From positions 124,001-188,000 of the forward strand of contig CAXBLY010000002.1 of the NCBI GenBank assembly GCA_963976865.1: a DNA stretch of 64,000 nucleotides, in the 5' to 3' direction. Within the stretch, counting starts at the first letter, position 1. Each line of letters opens with the position of its first letter. The notes under the pieces were generated by a model. It had not been told where the DNA came from. It made no database searches and saw only the letters and a program-made list of their open reading frames with translations. The translations under genes were made by a program, and so were the position numbers. The DNA is from UBA1858 sp963976865 (lineage in GTDB: Bacteria > Pseudomonadota > Gammaproteobacteria > UBA4575). Positions 1 to 9,035 of this stretch are shown piece after piece.

Positions 1-2213
1 AAAACTGGCATGCATTTACACAAAGCAATGATGCCATCAACTTGCTGGTCGCCCCTATTGATGATTCAGTGGATTTGCCCGAACACGGCATTACCATCAT
101 TGCCGAACGCCAGTTATTTGGTAATCGTGTCAGGCAAGCCAACAAGCGCAAACGTACGCGTGATGCCGATGCCATCGTACGCAACCTGAATGACCTTACT
201 GAAGGCTCTCCTGTCGTACATGAAGATCACGGTGTTGGGCGTTACATAGGTTTGCAGTCATTGAATATTCAGGGACTGGAAACTGAATTTTTAACTCTAG
301 AATATATGGGTGGGGACAAACTTTATGTTCCCGTTGCCAACCTGCATTTAGTCAGCCGATACACGGGTGCCGACAACGAGAGTGCACCCTGGCATAAACT
401 AGGTTCGGATTTGTGGTCCAGGGTCAAACAAAAGGCCGCAGAAAAAGCACGTGACGTCGCTGCTGAACTATTAGATGTATACGCACGCAGAGAAGCAAGG
501 CAAGGCATTCATTATGATATTACCATACATGACTATGTCACCTTCGCAGCCAGCTTCCCTTTTGAGGAAACACCAGACCAGCAAACTGCAATAGAAAGCG
601 TATTAGCTGACATGGACTCAAAAAGACCCATGGATAGAGTTGTGTGTGGTGACGTTGGATTTGGAAAAACAGAAGTTGCCATGCGCGCTGCTTTTATTGC
701 TGTTAGTAACGGTAAACAAGTCGCTGTACTTGTTCCAACCACCCTGTTAGCACAACAGCATTACCAGACATTTCTGGACAGGTTTGCTGAATGGCCAGTT
801 AATATAGAGTCATTATCCCGATTCAGCTCAGCAAAAAAACAAAAAGAGACTATCGCTTCATTAAAAGATGGAAAACTGGATATTGTAATCGGCACACATA
901 AACTGTTTAGCGCGGATATAAAATACAAGAATCTGGGTCTGATTATAATTGATGAAGAACAGCGTTTTGGTGTACGCCACAAGGAAAAACTAAAAGCATT
1001 ACGTGCAGAAGCAGATATCTTAACTTTAACGGCCACCCCTATTCCACGCACACTCAACATGTCTTTGAGCGGCTTAAGAGACCTGTCCATTATCGCGACA
1101 CCACCCAATCACCGTCATGCGATTAAGACATTTGTTTCCGAATGGAATGATGCAAATATAAAAGAAGCCTGTACACGCGAAATCAAACGCGGCGGGCAGA
1201 TTTATTTCCTGCACAATGAAGTTAAGACAATAGAGAAAGTCACTAAAGAGTTACAGGAGTTACTGCCCAATGCCTCTATCCGCTTTGCACATGGACAAAT
1301 GTCGGAGCGGGAACTCGAGCAGGTAATGCTGGACTTCTACCATACACGATTCAGTATATTGGTAGCTACCACCATTATAGAAAGCGGACTGGATGTGCCG
1401 AGCGCAAATACAATCATTATTAACCGGGCAGACAAACTAGGTTTATCCCAGCTGCATCAATTACGTGGTCGCGTGGGCCGCTCACATCACCGGGCGTACG
1501 CCTATTTAATCACTCCACACAGAAAAGCGATGACTGCAGATGCCATCAAACGACTGGATGCAATCGAATCGCTTGAAGAACTCGGCGTAGGGTTTACACT
1601 GGCCACGCATGATCTGGAGATTCGCGGCGCAGGCGAGCTATTGGGCGAAGACCAAAGTGGTCAAATCCATGAGATCGGCTATGCCATGTATAATGAGTTA
1701 CTCTCGCGTGCTGTAAGCGCATTAAAATCTGGCGATCTGCCACAACTGGACAGGCCTCTGGACCATGGATTGGAAGTCGATCTGGGAGAACCGGCATTGT
1801 TGCCTGAAGACTATGTCCCGGATGTACATATGCGGCTGGTATTGTACAAACGTATTGCAAGTGCCGCAGATGAAAATGAATTAAAAGAATTGCAGACTGA
1901 ACTTATTGATCGTTTCGGGCTACTTCCTCCTTCAGCGAAAAATCTCTTTATTACAACGGAACTAAAGCTGTTTGCTGGCAGTCTGGGTATTAACAAGATT
2001 GAAGCACATGAAGATGGCGGCCGAATAATATTCAACAAAAATCCCAGGATTGATATTGACCAGTTACTGCTTTTGCTTCAGCGTCAGTCTTCGGTATTCA
2101 AGATGTCTGGAAGTGAAAAATTGTTATTTACAGTTAACCTGACCACGATAGAAAATAGAGTCGAGTATATTCACAATATCATTAATACAATAGCATTCAA
2201 GGAAGCAGCATGA
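1..2213 (+). CDS. mfd: Transcription-repair coupling factor Mfd, C-terminal part (5' partial)
   Basis: Mfd is an ATP-driven DNA translocase that displaces RNA polymerase stalled at lesions and recruits UvrABC. The frame is already open at base 3 and gives 736 visible codons, about two thirds of the usual ~1,150 residues; the start and UvrB-like N-terminal domains lie outside the window. In order one sees the CarD-like RNA-polymerase-interaction domain (EGSPVVHEDHGVGRYIGLQ, near visible residue 70), Walker A GDVGFGKT (near 215), the DEEQ box (near 317), TATPIPRT, QLRGRVGRS, and the TRCF C-terminal domain. The TGA stop overlaps the next start as ATGA. Identity is secure. Confidence 0.97.
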   Translation, partial: NWHAFTQSNDAINLLVAPIDDSVDLPEHGITIIAERQLFGNRVRQANKRKRTRDADAIVRNLNDLTEGSPVVHEDHGVGRYIGLQSLNIQGLETEFLTLEYMGGDKLYVPVANLHLVSRYTGADNESAPWHKLGSDLWSRVKQKAAEKARDVAAELLDVYARREARQGIHYDITIHDYVTFAASFPFEETPDQQTAIESVLADMDSKRPMDRVVCGDVGFGKTEVAMRAAFIAVSNGKQVAVLVPTTLLAQQHYQTFLDRFAEWPVNIESLSRFSSAKKQKETIASLKDGKLDIVIGTHKLFSADIKYKNLGLIIIDEEQRFGVRHKEKLKALRAEADILTLTATPIPRTLNMSLSGLRDLSIIATPPNHRHAIKTFVSEWNDANIKEACTREIKRGGQIYFLHNEVKTIEKVTKELQELLPNASIRFAHGQMSERELEQVMLDFYHTRFSILVATTIIESGLDVPSANTIIINRADKLGLSQLHQLRGRVGRSHHRAYAYLITPHRKAMTADAIKRLDAIESLEELGVGFTLATHDLEIRGAGELLGEDQSGQIHEIGYAMYNELLSRAVSALKSGDLPQLDRPLDHGLEVDLGEPALLPEDYVPDVHMRLVLYKRIASAADENELKELQTELIDRFGLLPPSAKNLFITTELKLFAGSLGINKIEAHEDGGRIIFNKNPRIDIDQLLLLLQRQSSVFKMSGSEKLLFTVNLTTIENRVEYIHNIINTIAFKEAA

Positions 2214-2902
2214 ACCTGAAATTACTTTTTATCTGTCTCTCCCTGACTGGTATTCTTTTGTTTACATCGATTGCTTGCGCAAAAGATTATGCTATTGAAG
2301 TTATACTATTCGCCAATAAAAACGGGCTTCAGCAAAGCGCAGAACAGTTTAATTTTAATCATATTATCCCCGCCCCTGATAATGGCCTTGATCTGAATTC
2401 AGCAAATAATAATACACAGTGGCAAGCCATTCCCGAAGAAGATTTTATTCTCAAAGGCGTAGCAGAAAGACTGAAACGCTCCAGGGATTACCGCATTCTC
2501 AAACATTTTGCCTGGCGGCAGCCTGTAGTTGAAAAGCAGGACTCTCTTCCCATTGCAATAAAAGCAGGGCGTGATTTTACAAGCCAGTATCCGGAACACG
2601 CATATCGTCAAATAGAATTCGGCGACACATCACGCAATGTCTCTAGAAGTTCCAGGGTGATGGAGCTGGATGGCACAATCAATATTGTCATCACTCGTTA
2701 TATACACCTGTATAGTGATCTGGTGTATCGTTTACCAAGAACCATTCCAGGTGGCGTGGGTGATGCACTTAATCGTGGTCAGGCACTAGTCGACTATTCC
2801 GTTAAATCGCATCGACGCATGCGTAGTCGTGAACTGCATTATATCGATCACCCGTTAGTTGGCATTTTAATAGAAGCGACTCCAATCGAGGAAGGCAATT
2901 AA
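2210..2902 (+). CDS. CsiV-family envelope protein (DUF2803)
   Basis: This is a 230-residue protein with a Sec signal peptide (hydrophobic residues 4-22, likely cleavage after A24). The mature part begins with the EVILFANK pattern typical of the CsiV/DUF2803 family. CsiV of Vibrio is a periplasmic peptidoglycan-binding protein needed for resistance to D-amino acids, and related genes sit directly downstream of mfd in many gammaproteobacteria. Here the start codon overlaps the mfd stop by 4 bases, so the two are translationally coupled. No catalytic motif is visible. The family call rests on the N-terminal pattern, length and position; the exact function in this organism is inference. Confidence 0.75.
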   Translation: MNLKLLFICLSLTGILLFTSIACAKDYAIEVILFANKNGLQQSAEQFNFNHIIPAPDNGLDLNSANNNTQWQAIPEEDFILKGVAERLKRSRDYRILKHFAWRQPVVEKQDSLPIAIKAGRDFTSQYPEHAYRQIEFGDTSRNVSRSSRVMELDGTINIVITRYIHLYSDLVYRLPRTIPGGVGDALNRGQALVDYSVKSHRRMRSRELHYIDHPLVGILIEATPIEEGN

Positions 2903-2918
2903 TCAGTAATTACCGATA

Positions 2919-3659
2919 CTAGGCTATTTCTACAAACCTGGCTAATAGCGACCGTACTTTTTCCATACCAATTTTTGTGCACTCTCTGATAGATTCAAGC
3001 GTGATTAATTCTTCACTGCGCCCAGCAGACCAGTTCACGCATATGGCGCAATGTGCATAACCCATTTCCAGCTCTCTTGCTAAAGCCGCTTCGGGCATGC
3101 CTGTCATGCCGACAATGTCACAGCCATCCCGCTCTAATTTGTTGATCTCGGCAGCGGTCTCCAGGCGTGGTCCCTGTGTTGCACCGTAGACACCGCCTTT
3201 ATATATATCGATATTAGCAAGTTCAGCCGCCTGGATCAGACTCTCTCGTAATGCTTCATCATAAGGGTTGGAAAAATCGATATGCTTAACCTGATTCAGG
3301 TCCTTCTCGAAATAACTGTGAGGTCGGCCATAAGTATAATCAATAATTTGGTCAGGAATAATGATTCTGGTAGGACTGATATCTGCATGAATACCACCAA
3401 CCGCTGCCACGGCAACGATATATTTCACACCTTTGTCACGTAATGCCCAGATATTTGCGCGGTAATTCACCATATGTGGAGGAATCGTATGGCGTGAACC
3501 ATGGCGTGGCAGAAATATTATTTGTTTGCCACAGTAATCGCCAAAGGTGATCGGTCCGGAAGGCGTCCCGTAAGGTGTGCGCACAACTTCCTTGCGAATA
3601 ATTTTTAAGCCCGGAAATGACGCCAGACCTGTGCCACCGATAATTGCTATATCCTGCAT
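2919..3659 (-). CDS. S-methyl-5'-thioinosine phosphorylase (MTAP/PNP family)
   Basis: This 246-residue enzyme belongs to the PNP/MTAP phosphorylase family. It opens with the phosphate-site motif GGTGLAS, has FLPRHGSRH (phosphate-binding R-H) and the MTGMPEAALARELEM signature. Length and the sequence around CVNWSAG resemble the Pseudomonas thioinosine phosphorylase rather than eukaryotic MTAP, so the likely reaction is phosphorolysis of S-methyl-5'-thioinosine to hypoxanthine. The upstream co-directional gene (20 bases away) encodes a hypoxanthine phosphoribosyltransferase, which would use the product. MTAP activity on methylthioadenosine cannot be excluded from sequence alone. It is convergent with csiV. 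Confidence 0.85.
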   Translation of the reverse strand: MQDIAIIGGTGLASFPGLKIIRKEVVRTPYGTPSGPITFGDYCGKQIIFLPRHGSRHTIPPHMVNYRANIWALRDKGVKYIVAVAAVGGIHADISPTRIIIPDQIIDYTYGRPHSYFEKDLNQVKHIDFSNPYDEALRESLIQAAELANIDIYKGGVYGATQGPRLETAAEINKLERDGCDIVGMTGMPEAALARELEMGYAHCAICVNWSAGRSEELITLESIRECTKIGMEKVRSLLARFVEIA

Positions 3660-3679
3660 AATTTAGTATCGCCTAGTAG

Positions 3680-4234
3680 TTATTCCGAGATTGCATAGAT
3701 TGCAGAAACATTACGCAAATATCCTTTATAGTCCATGCCATATCCATAGACATATCGGTCATTCACTTCCAGCCCAAAAATATCGGGCTTGAGATCCACC
3801 TGGGGCGTTGATTTTCTCTTAAGTAATAACACTGCCGTGATTACTTCCTTAGCTCCATGTCTTTTGCAGTACGAGACCAACTCCTCCATGGTATACCCTT
3901 CATCATAAATATCGTCGACCAATACAACAGTTTGATTTTCGAGTGACAGTTGTGGCTCTTTCAGCCAGTGCAAACTTCCACCTACAGTTTTATCCCTATA
4001 GCGCGCCACCTGTAAATAATCCAGACGCACGTCACAATCGATACTTCGTAACAGGTCCGAGGTAATAATGATTCCACCGTTCATAACACAAATAAAGATA
4101 GCGTCCTTGTCGCGAATCCTGGTTTCCAGCTCCAGACCCATATTTTCTACAGCGGTTTGTATCTGGCTAGCGCTAAATATCAGGTCGGAGCTGTCTCTGA
4201 CCTCTTGTAACTGTTGTGTAGATAACTTTGCCAT
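3680..4234 (-). CDS. Hypoxanthine-guanine phosphoribosyltransferase
   Basis: This 184-residue type I phosphoribosyltransferase transfers phosphoribose from PRPP to hypoxanthine or guanine in purine salvage. The PRPP-binding loop VVLVDDIYDEGYT is intact (about residues 103-115), and ICVMNGGIIITSDLLR gives the pyrophosphate-binding loop. It lies between the mechanosensitive channel and the thioinosine phosphorylase on the minus strand, 20 bases from the latter. The pair would convert methylthioinosine to IMP. The ATG start at 4234 is the only sensible start. Confidence 0.92.
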   Translation of the reverse strand: MAKLSTQQLQEVRDSSDLIFSASQIQTAVENMGLELETRIRDKDAIFICVMNGGIIITSDLLRSIDCDVRLDYLQVARYRDKTVGGSLHWLKEPQLSLENQTVVLVDDIYDEGYTMEELVSYCKRHGAKEVITAVLLLKRKSTPQVDLKPDIFGLEVNDRYVYGYGMDYKGYLRNVSAIYAISE

Positions 4235-4254
4235 AAGCTTTAATATTGATAATT

Positions 4255-5352
4255 TCAGTTTTGATCAATCTGACCCTGTTGCAAGAACATGGTAGTCGTT
4301 GGGAACGCTATTTCAGCTCCATTCTCAGCAATGATACTGGAAATCTTCAACAACACATCCTGCTTGACTTCATGAAAATGAATCCAGTTAGTAGTCTTTG
4401 TAAATGTGTAAACAAAAAAATCGACAGATGATTCATTAAACGCATTGAAATTTACAATCATGGTTTGTGTATCATCAATCTCTTCATGCGCTTTAAGCAT
4501 CGCTTTAACTGCTTCAACAATACGATCCATCTGTTCAATATCACGATATCGCAAGCCTATCGTTTCATGTATTCTGCGATGCGACATACGTGAAGGATTT
4601 TCAACAGCAATCGTGGCAAAAATAGAATTCGGCACGTATAAAGGACGTTTATCAAACGTACGAATTGTTGTTAGTCGCCAGCCGATCATTTCTACCGTGC
4701 CCTCTATTTCTCTGTCAGGTGAGCGAATCCAGTCTCCAACGGTAAATGGTCTGTCCAGATAAATCATTAATCCACCAAAGAAGTTGGCCAGCAAATCTTT
4801 GGCCGCAAATCCAATTGCAATACCACCTATACCACCAAATGCTAATACCCCGGAAATACTGAATCCGAGTGTTTGCAAAATCACTAGTGCAGTAGTGATA
4901 AATATTGCAGTTCTGACCAGCTTTCCAATTGCATGAATTGAAGTAGGATCAACTACCTGCCCGGTTTGTTGTTTTTGCTGGATTTTTGCGTGTTCAAATC
5001 GTGCAACAAACGATATTAATGCCCACGATATCATTGAAATGATTAATACATATCGAATTGGCTGAATGTACTGAAATATTTCAGCATCAGTTTGCGCACC
5101 CGCAATTTGCGCTGCATAAGAAATACCAATAATTAGAATGGTGTAGCGTAAAGGTATACGCGTAGCATTCACTAATGCATCATCCCATGGGTTATGGGTC
5201 AATTCAGCTTTGACAGATAACTTGTTTAATACATGTCTGGCAACAAATGCCAGTATCAACACACCTAGCACTACTGCAAACACTTCATACACCCATGTAT
5301 CAATTAAATTATTTGCAATAATATTTTTAAATTTTTCGAACAATTCCTGCAT
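4255..5352 (-). CDS. MscS-family small-conductance mechanosensitive channel
   Basis: This is a 365-residue inner-membrane channel that opens on membrane tension and releases solutes during hypo-osmotic shock. Four hydrophobic stretches are visible before residue 190. The last contains the Gly/Ala-rich pore helix (GIGGIAIGFAAKDLLANFFGG region) that identifies MscS. A beta-domain follows (DRPFTVGDWIRSPDREIEGTVE), then an alpha/beta C-terminal domain. It is slightly longer than E. coli MscS (286), fitting the YbdG/YnaI-like middle-sized class. The gene lies 15 bases downstream of nagZ and is probably co-transcribed with it. Confidence 0.9.
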   Translation of the reverse strand: MQELFEKFKNIIANNLIDTWVYEVFAVVLGVLILAFVARHVLNKLSVKAELTHNPWDDALVNATRIPLRYTILIIGISYAAQIAGAQTDAEIFQYIQPIRYVLIISMISWALISFVARFEHAKIQQKQQTGQVVDPTSIHAIGKLVRTAIFITTALVILQTLGFSISGVLAFGGIGGIAIGFAAKDLLANFFGGLMIYLDRPFTVGDWIRSPDREIEGTVEMIGWRLTTIRTFDKRPLYVPNSIFATIAVENPSRMSHRRIHETIGLRYRDIEQMDRIVEAVKAMLKAHEEIDDTQTMIVNFNAFNESSVDFFVYTFTKTTNWIHFHEVKQDVLLKISSIIAENGAEIAFPTTTMFLQQGQIDQN

Positions 5353-5367
5353 TTTAATATTTTTGAA

Positions 5368-6402
5368 TTATAGATTTAATGACATACTTTTATTTGTTTG
5401 ACACGCGGCAACAAACTCATCCAGCATTTGCTGATGTGTGCTATTCAGGTACTGGGGTGGTTTACCATGAAAGCGGGCCAGACGTAATTGTGAGCTAGGG
5501 TTATTATAACCTTTGAGCTGATCGAGTGCTGGAGGAATATCCTGAGGGTTATTGCATATTAATACCATATCAGAACCTGCCGCTAAAGCGGCCTGCAGAC
5601 GTTCACCAATATCACCAATAATATGAGCTCCCTTCATAGACAGGTCATCACTGAAAATAACACCTTCAAATCTCATTTGCTCACGCAGTACACGCGTTAA
5701 CCAATACGGTGAAAAACTTGCCGGTTTTTTATCTACATGTTCATACACAACATGCGCGGACATCATTCCGGCTATTCCATGGTCAACCAGGCGCTGAAAT
5801 GGAATCATGTCAGCCAACTGCAAATCATTTTCGTAACGATGATCGACGGGACATTCAAAATGTGAATCTGCTGTGACGCTTCCATGACCAGGAAAATGCT
5901 TGCCTACCGATTCCATGCCTCCTTTACGCAATCCCAGCATGAATTTACTGGCCAGCGCACTGACCGCATCAAAATCTCCATGGAAGGCCCTGTCACCGAT
6001 GACAACACTCTCACCGGTATCAAGATCCAGAATTGGTGCAAAGGTAAAATCTACTCCAACTTCACGCAACTCAGACGCTAAACGGCATGCGAGTATTTCT
6101 GACAGAAGCAATGCCTTGGCTGGATTCTTATCATAGACTTCTCCAATACACCTCATGGGTGGGAATTGTGTAAAACCCTGACGGAATCTTTGTACACGCC
6201 CTCCTTCCTGATCCACTGCAACCAGTAATTTTGGTTTTTTAATAGTGTGCAATTCACTAATTAATGAGGCAATTTGTTCTTTATCAGAATAATTTCTGGT
6301 GAACAGAATGACGCCACCCACCGCGGGATGTACTAACCATTCACGTTCTTCAGGACTGATTTCTGTCCCTTCCAGATCTATCATTAATGGACCATTGCTC
6401 AT
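5368..6402 (-). CDS. nagZ: Beta-N-acetylhexosaminidase NagZ (GH3)
   Basis: This 344-residue cytoplasmic glycoside hydrolase family 3 enzyme removes GlcNAc from 1,6-anhydro-muropeptides during peptidoglycan recycling. It shows the family signature KHFPGHGSVTADSHFECPVD with the catalytic His/Asp loop, and GVIFSDDLSM carrying the nucleophilic Asp. Length matches the family. It is the first gene of a minus-strand run nagZ-mscS-HPRT-MTIP. Nothing is unusual in its sequence. Confidence 0.96.
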   Translation of the reverse strand: MSNGPLMIDLEGTEISPEEREWLVHPAVGGVILFTRNYSDKEQIASLISELHTIKKPKLLVAVDQEGGRVQRFRQGFTQFPPMRCIGEVYDKNPAKALLLSEILACRLASELREVGVDFTFAPILDLDTGESVVIGDRAFHGDFDAVSALASKFMLGLRKGGMESVGKHFPGHGSVTADSHFECPVDHRYENDLQLADMIPFQRLVDHGIAGMMSAHVVYEHVDKKPASFSPYWLTRVLREQMRFEGVIFSDDLSMKGAHIIGDIGERLQAALAAGSDMVLICNNPQDIPPALDQLKGYNNPSSQLRLARFHGKPPQYLNSTHQQMLDEFVAACQTNKSMSLNL

Positions 6403-6886
6403 TATTTAACTGTAATCCAGTGAGTTAAAAGGCTTTAGAGGTTTTGATACAGGAAATACTGCCTAATTGTATGGCGAAACACGTGCCAAGATAAGCACTA
6501 AAACAGGACGCAGGATACTTTACGCAGAGATATACTTCAGGTAAAAAATAGGGCGCCCATAACCGAGCGCCCTAACCAGGAGGAGTCGAGAATAACAACA
6601 CGTCAATCAAATAAACTCTGATTGTTGTTGTGAGGCTCAATAAATATTCTGCACTTATAATGCCAATAATAATATATTTATATATTTCAACAGTTTACAA
6701 TATTTTCAAACAATTCAACGTAAAATTCAGAGTTTATACCGTCGCAATATGTGGCAGAATTTTGCCGAATGCGGCAATTATTGCCAAAAAAACCACCACA
6801 ACCCACTGAATTATAGTTGTATTTTAAAGGTACCTATTTAGCCGAATACAACCGATACTGGAACATTACTCACCGCCTTAATCTTT
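6403..6886. other. 484-bp intergenic region between nagZ and zapE
   Basis: These are divergent upstream regions, so promoters for both nagZ and zapE should lie here. No open frame of note is present. Two structures stand out: a GC-rich hairpin at 6549-6574 whose minus-strand side is followed by six T, and an AACAACA/TGTTGTT inverted repeat around 6592-6638. The stretch 6660-6830 is AT-rich and featureless to my reading. Confidence 0.6.
6543..6574 (-). terminator. Rho-independent terminator-like hairpin with no matching gene
   Basis: An 8-bp stem (6549-6556 with 6567-6574, core AGGGCGC/GCGCCCT) has a 10-base loop. On the minus strand it is followed by TTTTTT (6548-6543). No minus-strand protein gene lies upstream of it (zapE, to the right, is on the plus strand). 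It may therefore end an unannotated small RNA starting at about 6640-6860, or attenuate the nagZ transcript. Confidence 0.55.
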
Positions 6887-7990
6887 ATGCCAAAAAAACG
6901 TTATCAAATGGCGTTAGATGCCAATGAGCTGATCTATGACAAATTACAAATGAACGTCGTAGAGCAACTCGACGACCTCCACTCGCAAATCACTCAATCC
7001 AGACTTTCACCTGGTGGATCATTTAGCAATAAATTAACCGGATTTTTTCGCCGCACTCAAAAGCAGAAATCCTGTGTGAAAGGTTTATATATCTGGGGAT
7101 CTGTTGGACGCGGTAAAACATATTTGATGGATATATTTTATGACTGTTTGCCATCTGATAAAAAAATGCGCTTACACTTTCATCGTTTCATGCAAGAGAT
7201 TCATCATCAGCTAAGAGAGATTAATAACGAAGAAAATCCCCTCATGATTGTTGCTGAGAGTTTCAAACAACGATCAGATATCATCTGTCTGGACGAGCTG
7301 TTCGTATCTGACATAGGGGATGCAATGATCCTTGCAGGCCTGCTGGAAGCATTTTTCATGCAAGGTATTACATTAGTCACAACCAGTAACTGTCACCCTG
7401 ACGATTTATACAGAGGCGGGTTGCAAAGACAAAAATTTCTTCCAGCAATCGAACTTATCAAACAACAGACCAAAGTGATCGAACTCGGCGGAAACACTGA
7501 CCACCGCCTGGAATATCTGGAACATGCAGATATATATCACCACCCGCTTGATGAAAACGCACACCAGGTAATGACAAATAACTTTATGCATGTCTCGCCT
7601 GCCCCTGGAGTGGAAAATGAATGTTTGACGATAGAAGGAAGAAGCATTCAGACTATTCGCTGCTCAGAGGGAACCATTTGGTTAAGCTTTTATGACCTTT
7701 GTGATGGCCCCAGGAGTGCCTCAGATTATATTGAAATTGCCAGGTGTTTTAATACGGTTTTAATTTCCAACATCCCTTTATTGACTAAAAAAGACGATCT
7801 TGCACGACGTTTCATTACAGCTATCGATGAATTTTATGATCGTAGCGTGAAAGTAATTATTTCAGCAGAAGCAGATGTTCATCATTTATACAAAGGCAAA
7901 AAACTATCGTTTGAATTCCAGCGCACAATCAGCCGATTACTTGAAATGCGCTCACATGACTACTTGGCACGACCACATAAATCCCTGTGA
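6887..7990 (+). CDS. zapE: Cell division AFG1-like ATPase ZapE
   Basis: This 367-residue P-loop ATPase of the AFG1/ZapE family associates with the Z-ring in gammaproteobacteria. Walker A GSVGRGKT is at residues 71-78 and Walker B IICLDELFVSD at about 130-140; the sensor region TTSNCHPDDLY and the C-terminal FEFQRTISRLLEM pattern are family-typical. Length matches E. coli ZapE (375). It stands alone, with malate dehydrogenase 56 bases downstream on the same strand. Confidence 0.92.
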   Translation: MPKKRYQMALDANELIYDKLQMNVVEQLDDLHSQITQSRLSPGGSFSNKLTGFFRRTQKQKSCVKGLYIWGSVGRGKTYLMDIFYDCLPSDKKMRLHFHRFMQEIHHQLREINNEENPLMIVAESFKQRSDIICLDELFVSDIGDAMILAGLLEAFFMQGITLVTTSNCHPDDLYRGGLQRQKFLPAIELIKQQTKVIELGGNTDHRLEYLEHADIYHHPLDENAHQVMTNNFMHVSPAPGVENECLTIEGRSIQTIRCSEGTIWLSFYDLCDGPRSASDYIEIARCFNTVLISNIPLLTKKDDLARRFITAIDEFYDRSVKVIISAEADVHHLYKGKKLSFEFQRTISRLLEMRSHDYLARPHKSL

Positions 7991-8046
7991 CAGGGGATGC
8001 TGGTTTCGTTATCATTGACTATTGAAATAATACGTGTGGATTGACT

Positions 8047-9030
8047 ATGAAAAAGCCAGTGACAGTCGCTATTACAGGTGCCGGAGGAAACATAGGTTAT
8101 GCAATTGCTTTTCGTATTGCAGCAGGAAATTTGTTTGGCCCTGATCAACCAGTCAACTTGCATTTAATTGAAATAGAACCTGTATTACCTGCACTGACAG
8201 GCGTCGTCATGGAGCTCAATGACTGCGCTTTCCCCACGCTAAACAAAATTGTTCCAACGGCTGACTTTTCTACCGGCTTTGGTGACGCTGATTATATTTT
8301 CCTGATTGGCTCAAGGCCCAGAGGCAAAGGAATGGAAAGGCAGGATTTACTCAGTGCGAATGGCGCCATATTTAAACCAACAGGAAGAGCCATCAGTGAA
8401 AATGCAGCGAAAGATGTACGTGTACTGGTAGTGGGTAATCCTGCTAATACGAATGCCTTGATTGCGTTACATAACGCACCTAATTTACAACCCAACCAGA
8501 TTACGTCGATGATGCGATTAGATCATAATCGTACTATTAGCATGCTTGCTGAAAAAGTCAGCAAGCATTCATCCGCAATCAAGAATGTCACTGTGTGGGG
8601 AAATCACTCGACAACGCAATTCCCGGATTTACAGCACTGTACTGTGAATGGCCAAAAAGCCCATGATCTGATCGATATGAATTGGTATCGAAATGAATTC
8701 ATTGAACGCGTGCAGAATCGTGGCGCTGAGATTATTGAAGCACGAGGCGCTTCATCGGCTGCATCTGCGGCATCTGCCGCGATAGATCATATGCGCGACT
8801 GGGTGCACGGCTCCGATGGGGACAGCTGGGTCAGCATGGGTACGTATTCAACAGGAAGTTACGGAATAACAAGCGAACTCATGTATTCATTTCCCACCCA
8901 TTGCAGTAATCGTGAATTCAAAACAATTACAGATCTAGAGCTGGATGATTTTTCACGTGAGATGATCGCGCTCTCTGAAAAAGAATTAATCAAAGAACGC
9001 GATATGATTAGATGGTTACTTTGCGAGTAA
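8047..9030 (+). CDS. mdh: Malate dehydrogenase (NAD-dependent, type 2)
   Basis: This 327-residue LDH/MDH-fold enzyme interconverts malate and oxaloacetate. The Rossmann glycine motif GAGGNIG is at residues 11-17, substrate-binding arginines lie in GSRPRGKGMERQDLL, and the catalytic His is H187 in VWGNHSTTQFPD. The long N-terminal segment (FRIAAGNLFGPDQPVNLHL) marks the cytosolic-like MDH group rather than the E. coli type. I start at ATG 8047 instead of the in-frame TTG at 8041 because a GGA lies at usual spacing before the ATG. It works with the nearby succinate dehydrogenase in the TCA cycle. Confidence 0.93.
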   Translation: MKKPVTVAITGAGGNIGYAIAFRIAAGNLFGPDQPVNLHLIEIEPVLPALTGVVMELNDCAFPTLNKIVPTADFSTGFGDADYIFLIGSRPRGKGMERQDLLSANGAIFKPTGRAISENAAKDVRVLVVGNPANTNALIALHNAPNLQPNQITSMMRLDHNRTISMLAEKVSKHSSAIKNVTVWGNHSTTQFPDLQHCTVNGQKAHDLIDMNWYRNEFIERVQNRGAEIIEARGASSAASAASAAIDHMRDWVHGSDGDSWVSMGTYSTGSYGITSELMYSFPTHCSNREFKTITDLELDDFSREMIALSEKELIKERDMIRWLLCE

Positions 9031-9035
9031 ACAAA

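Noticed and set aside
7984..8002. ATCCC...GGGAT hairpin at the zapE stop
   Set aside because: Imperfect stem, overlaps the stop codon and has no T run.
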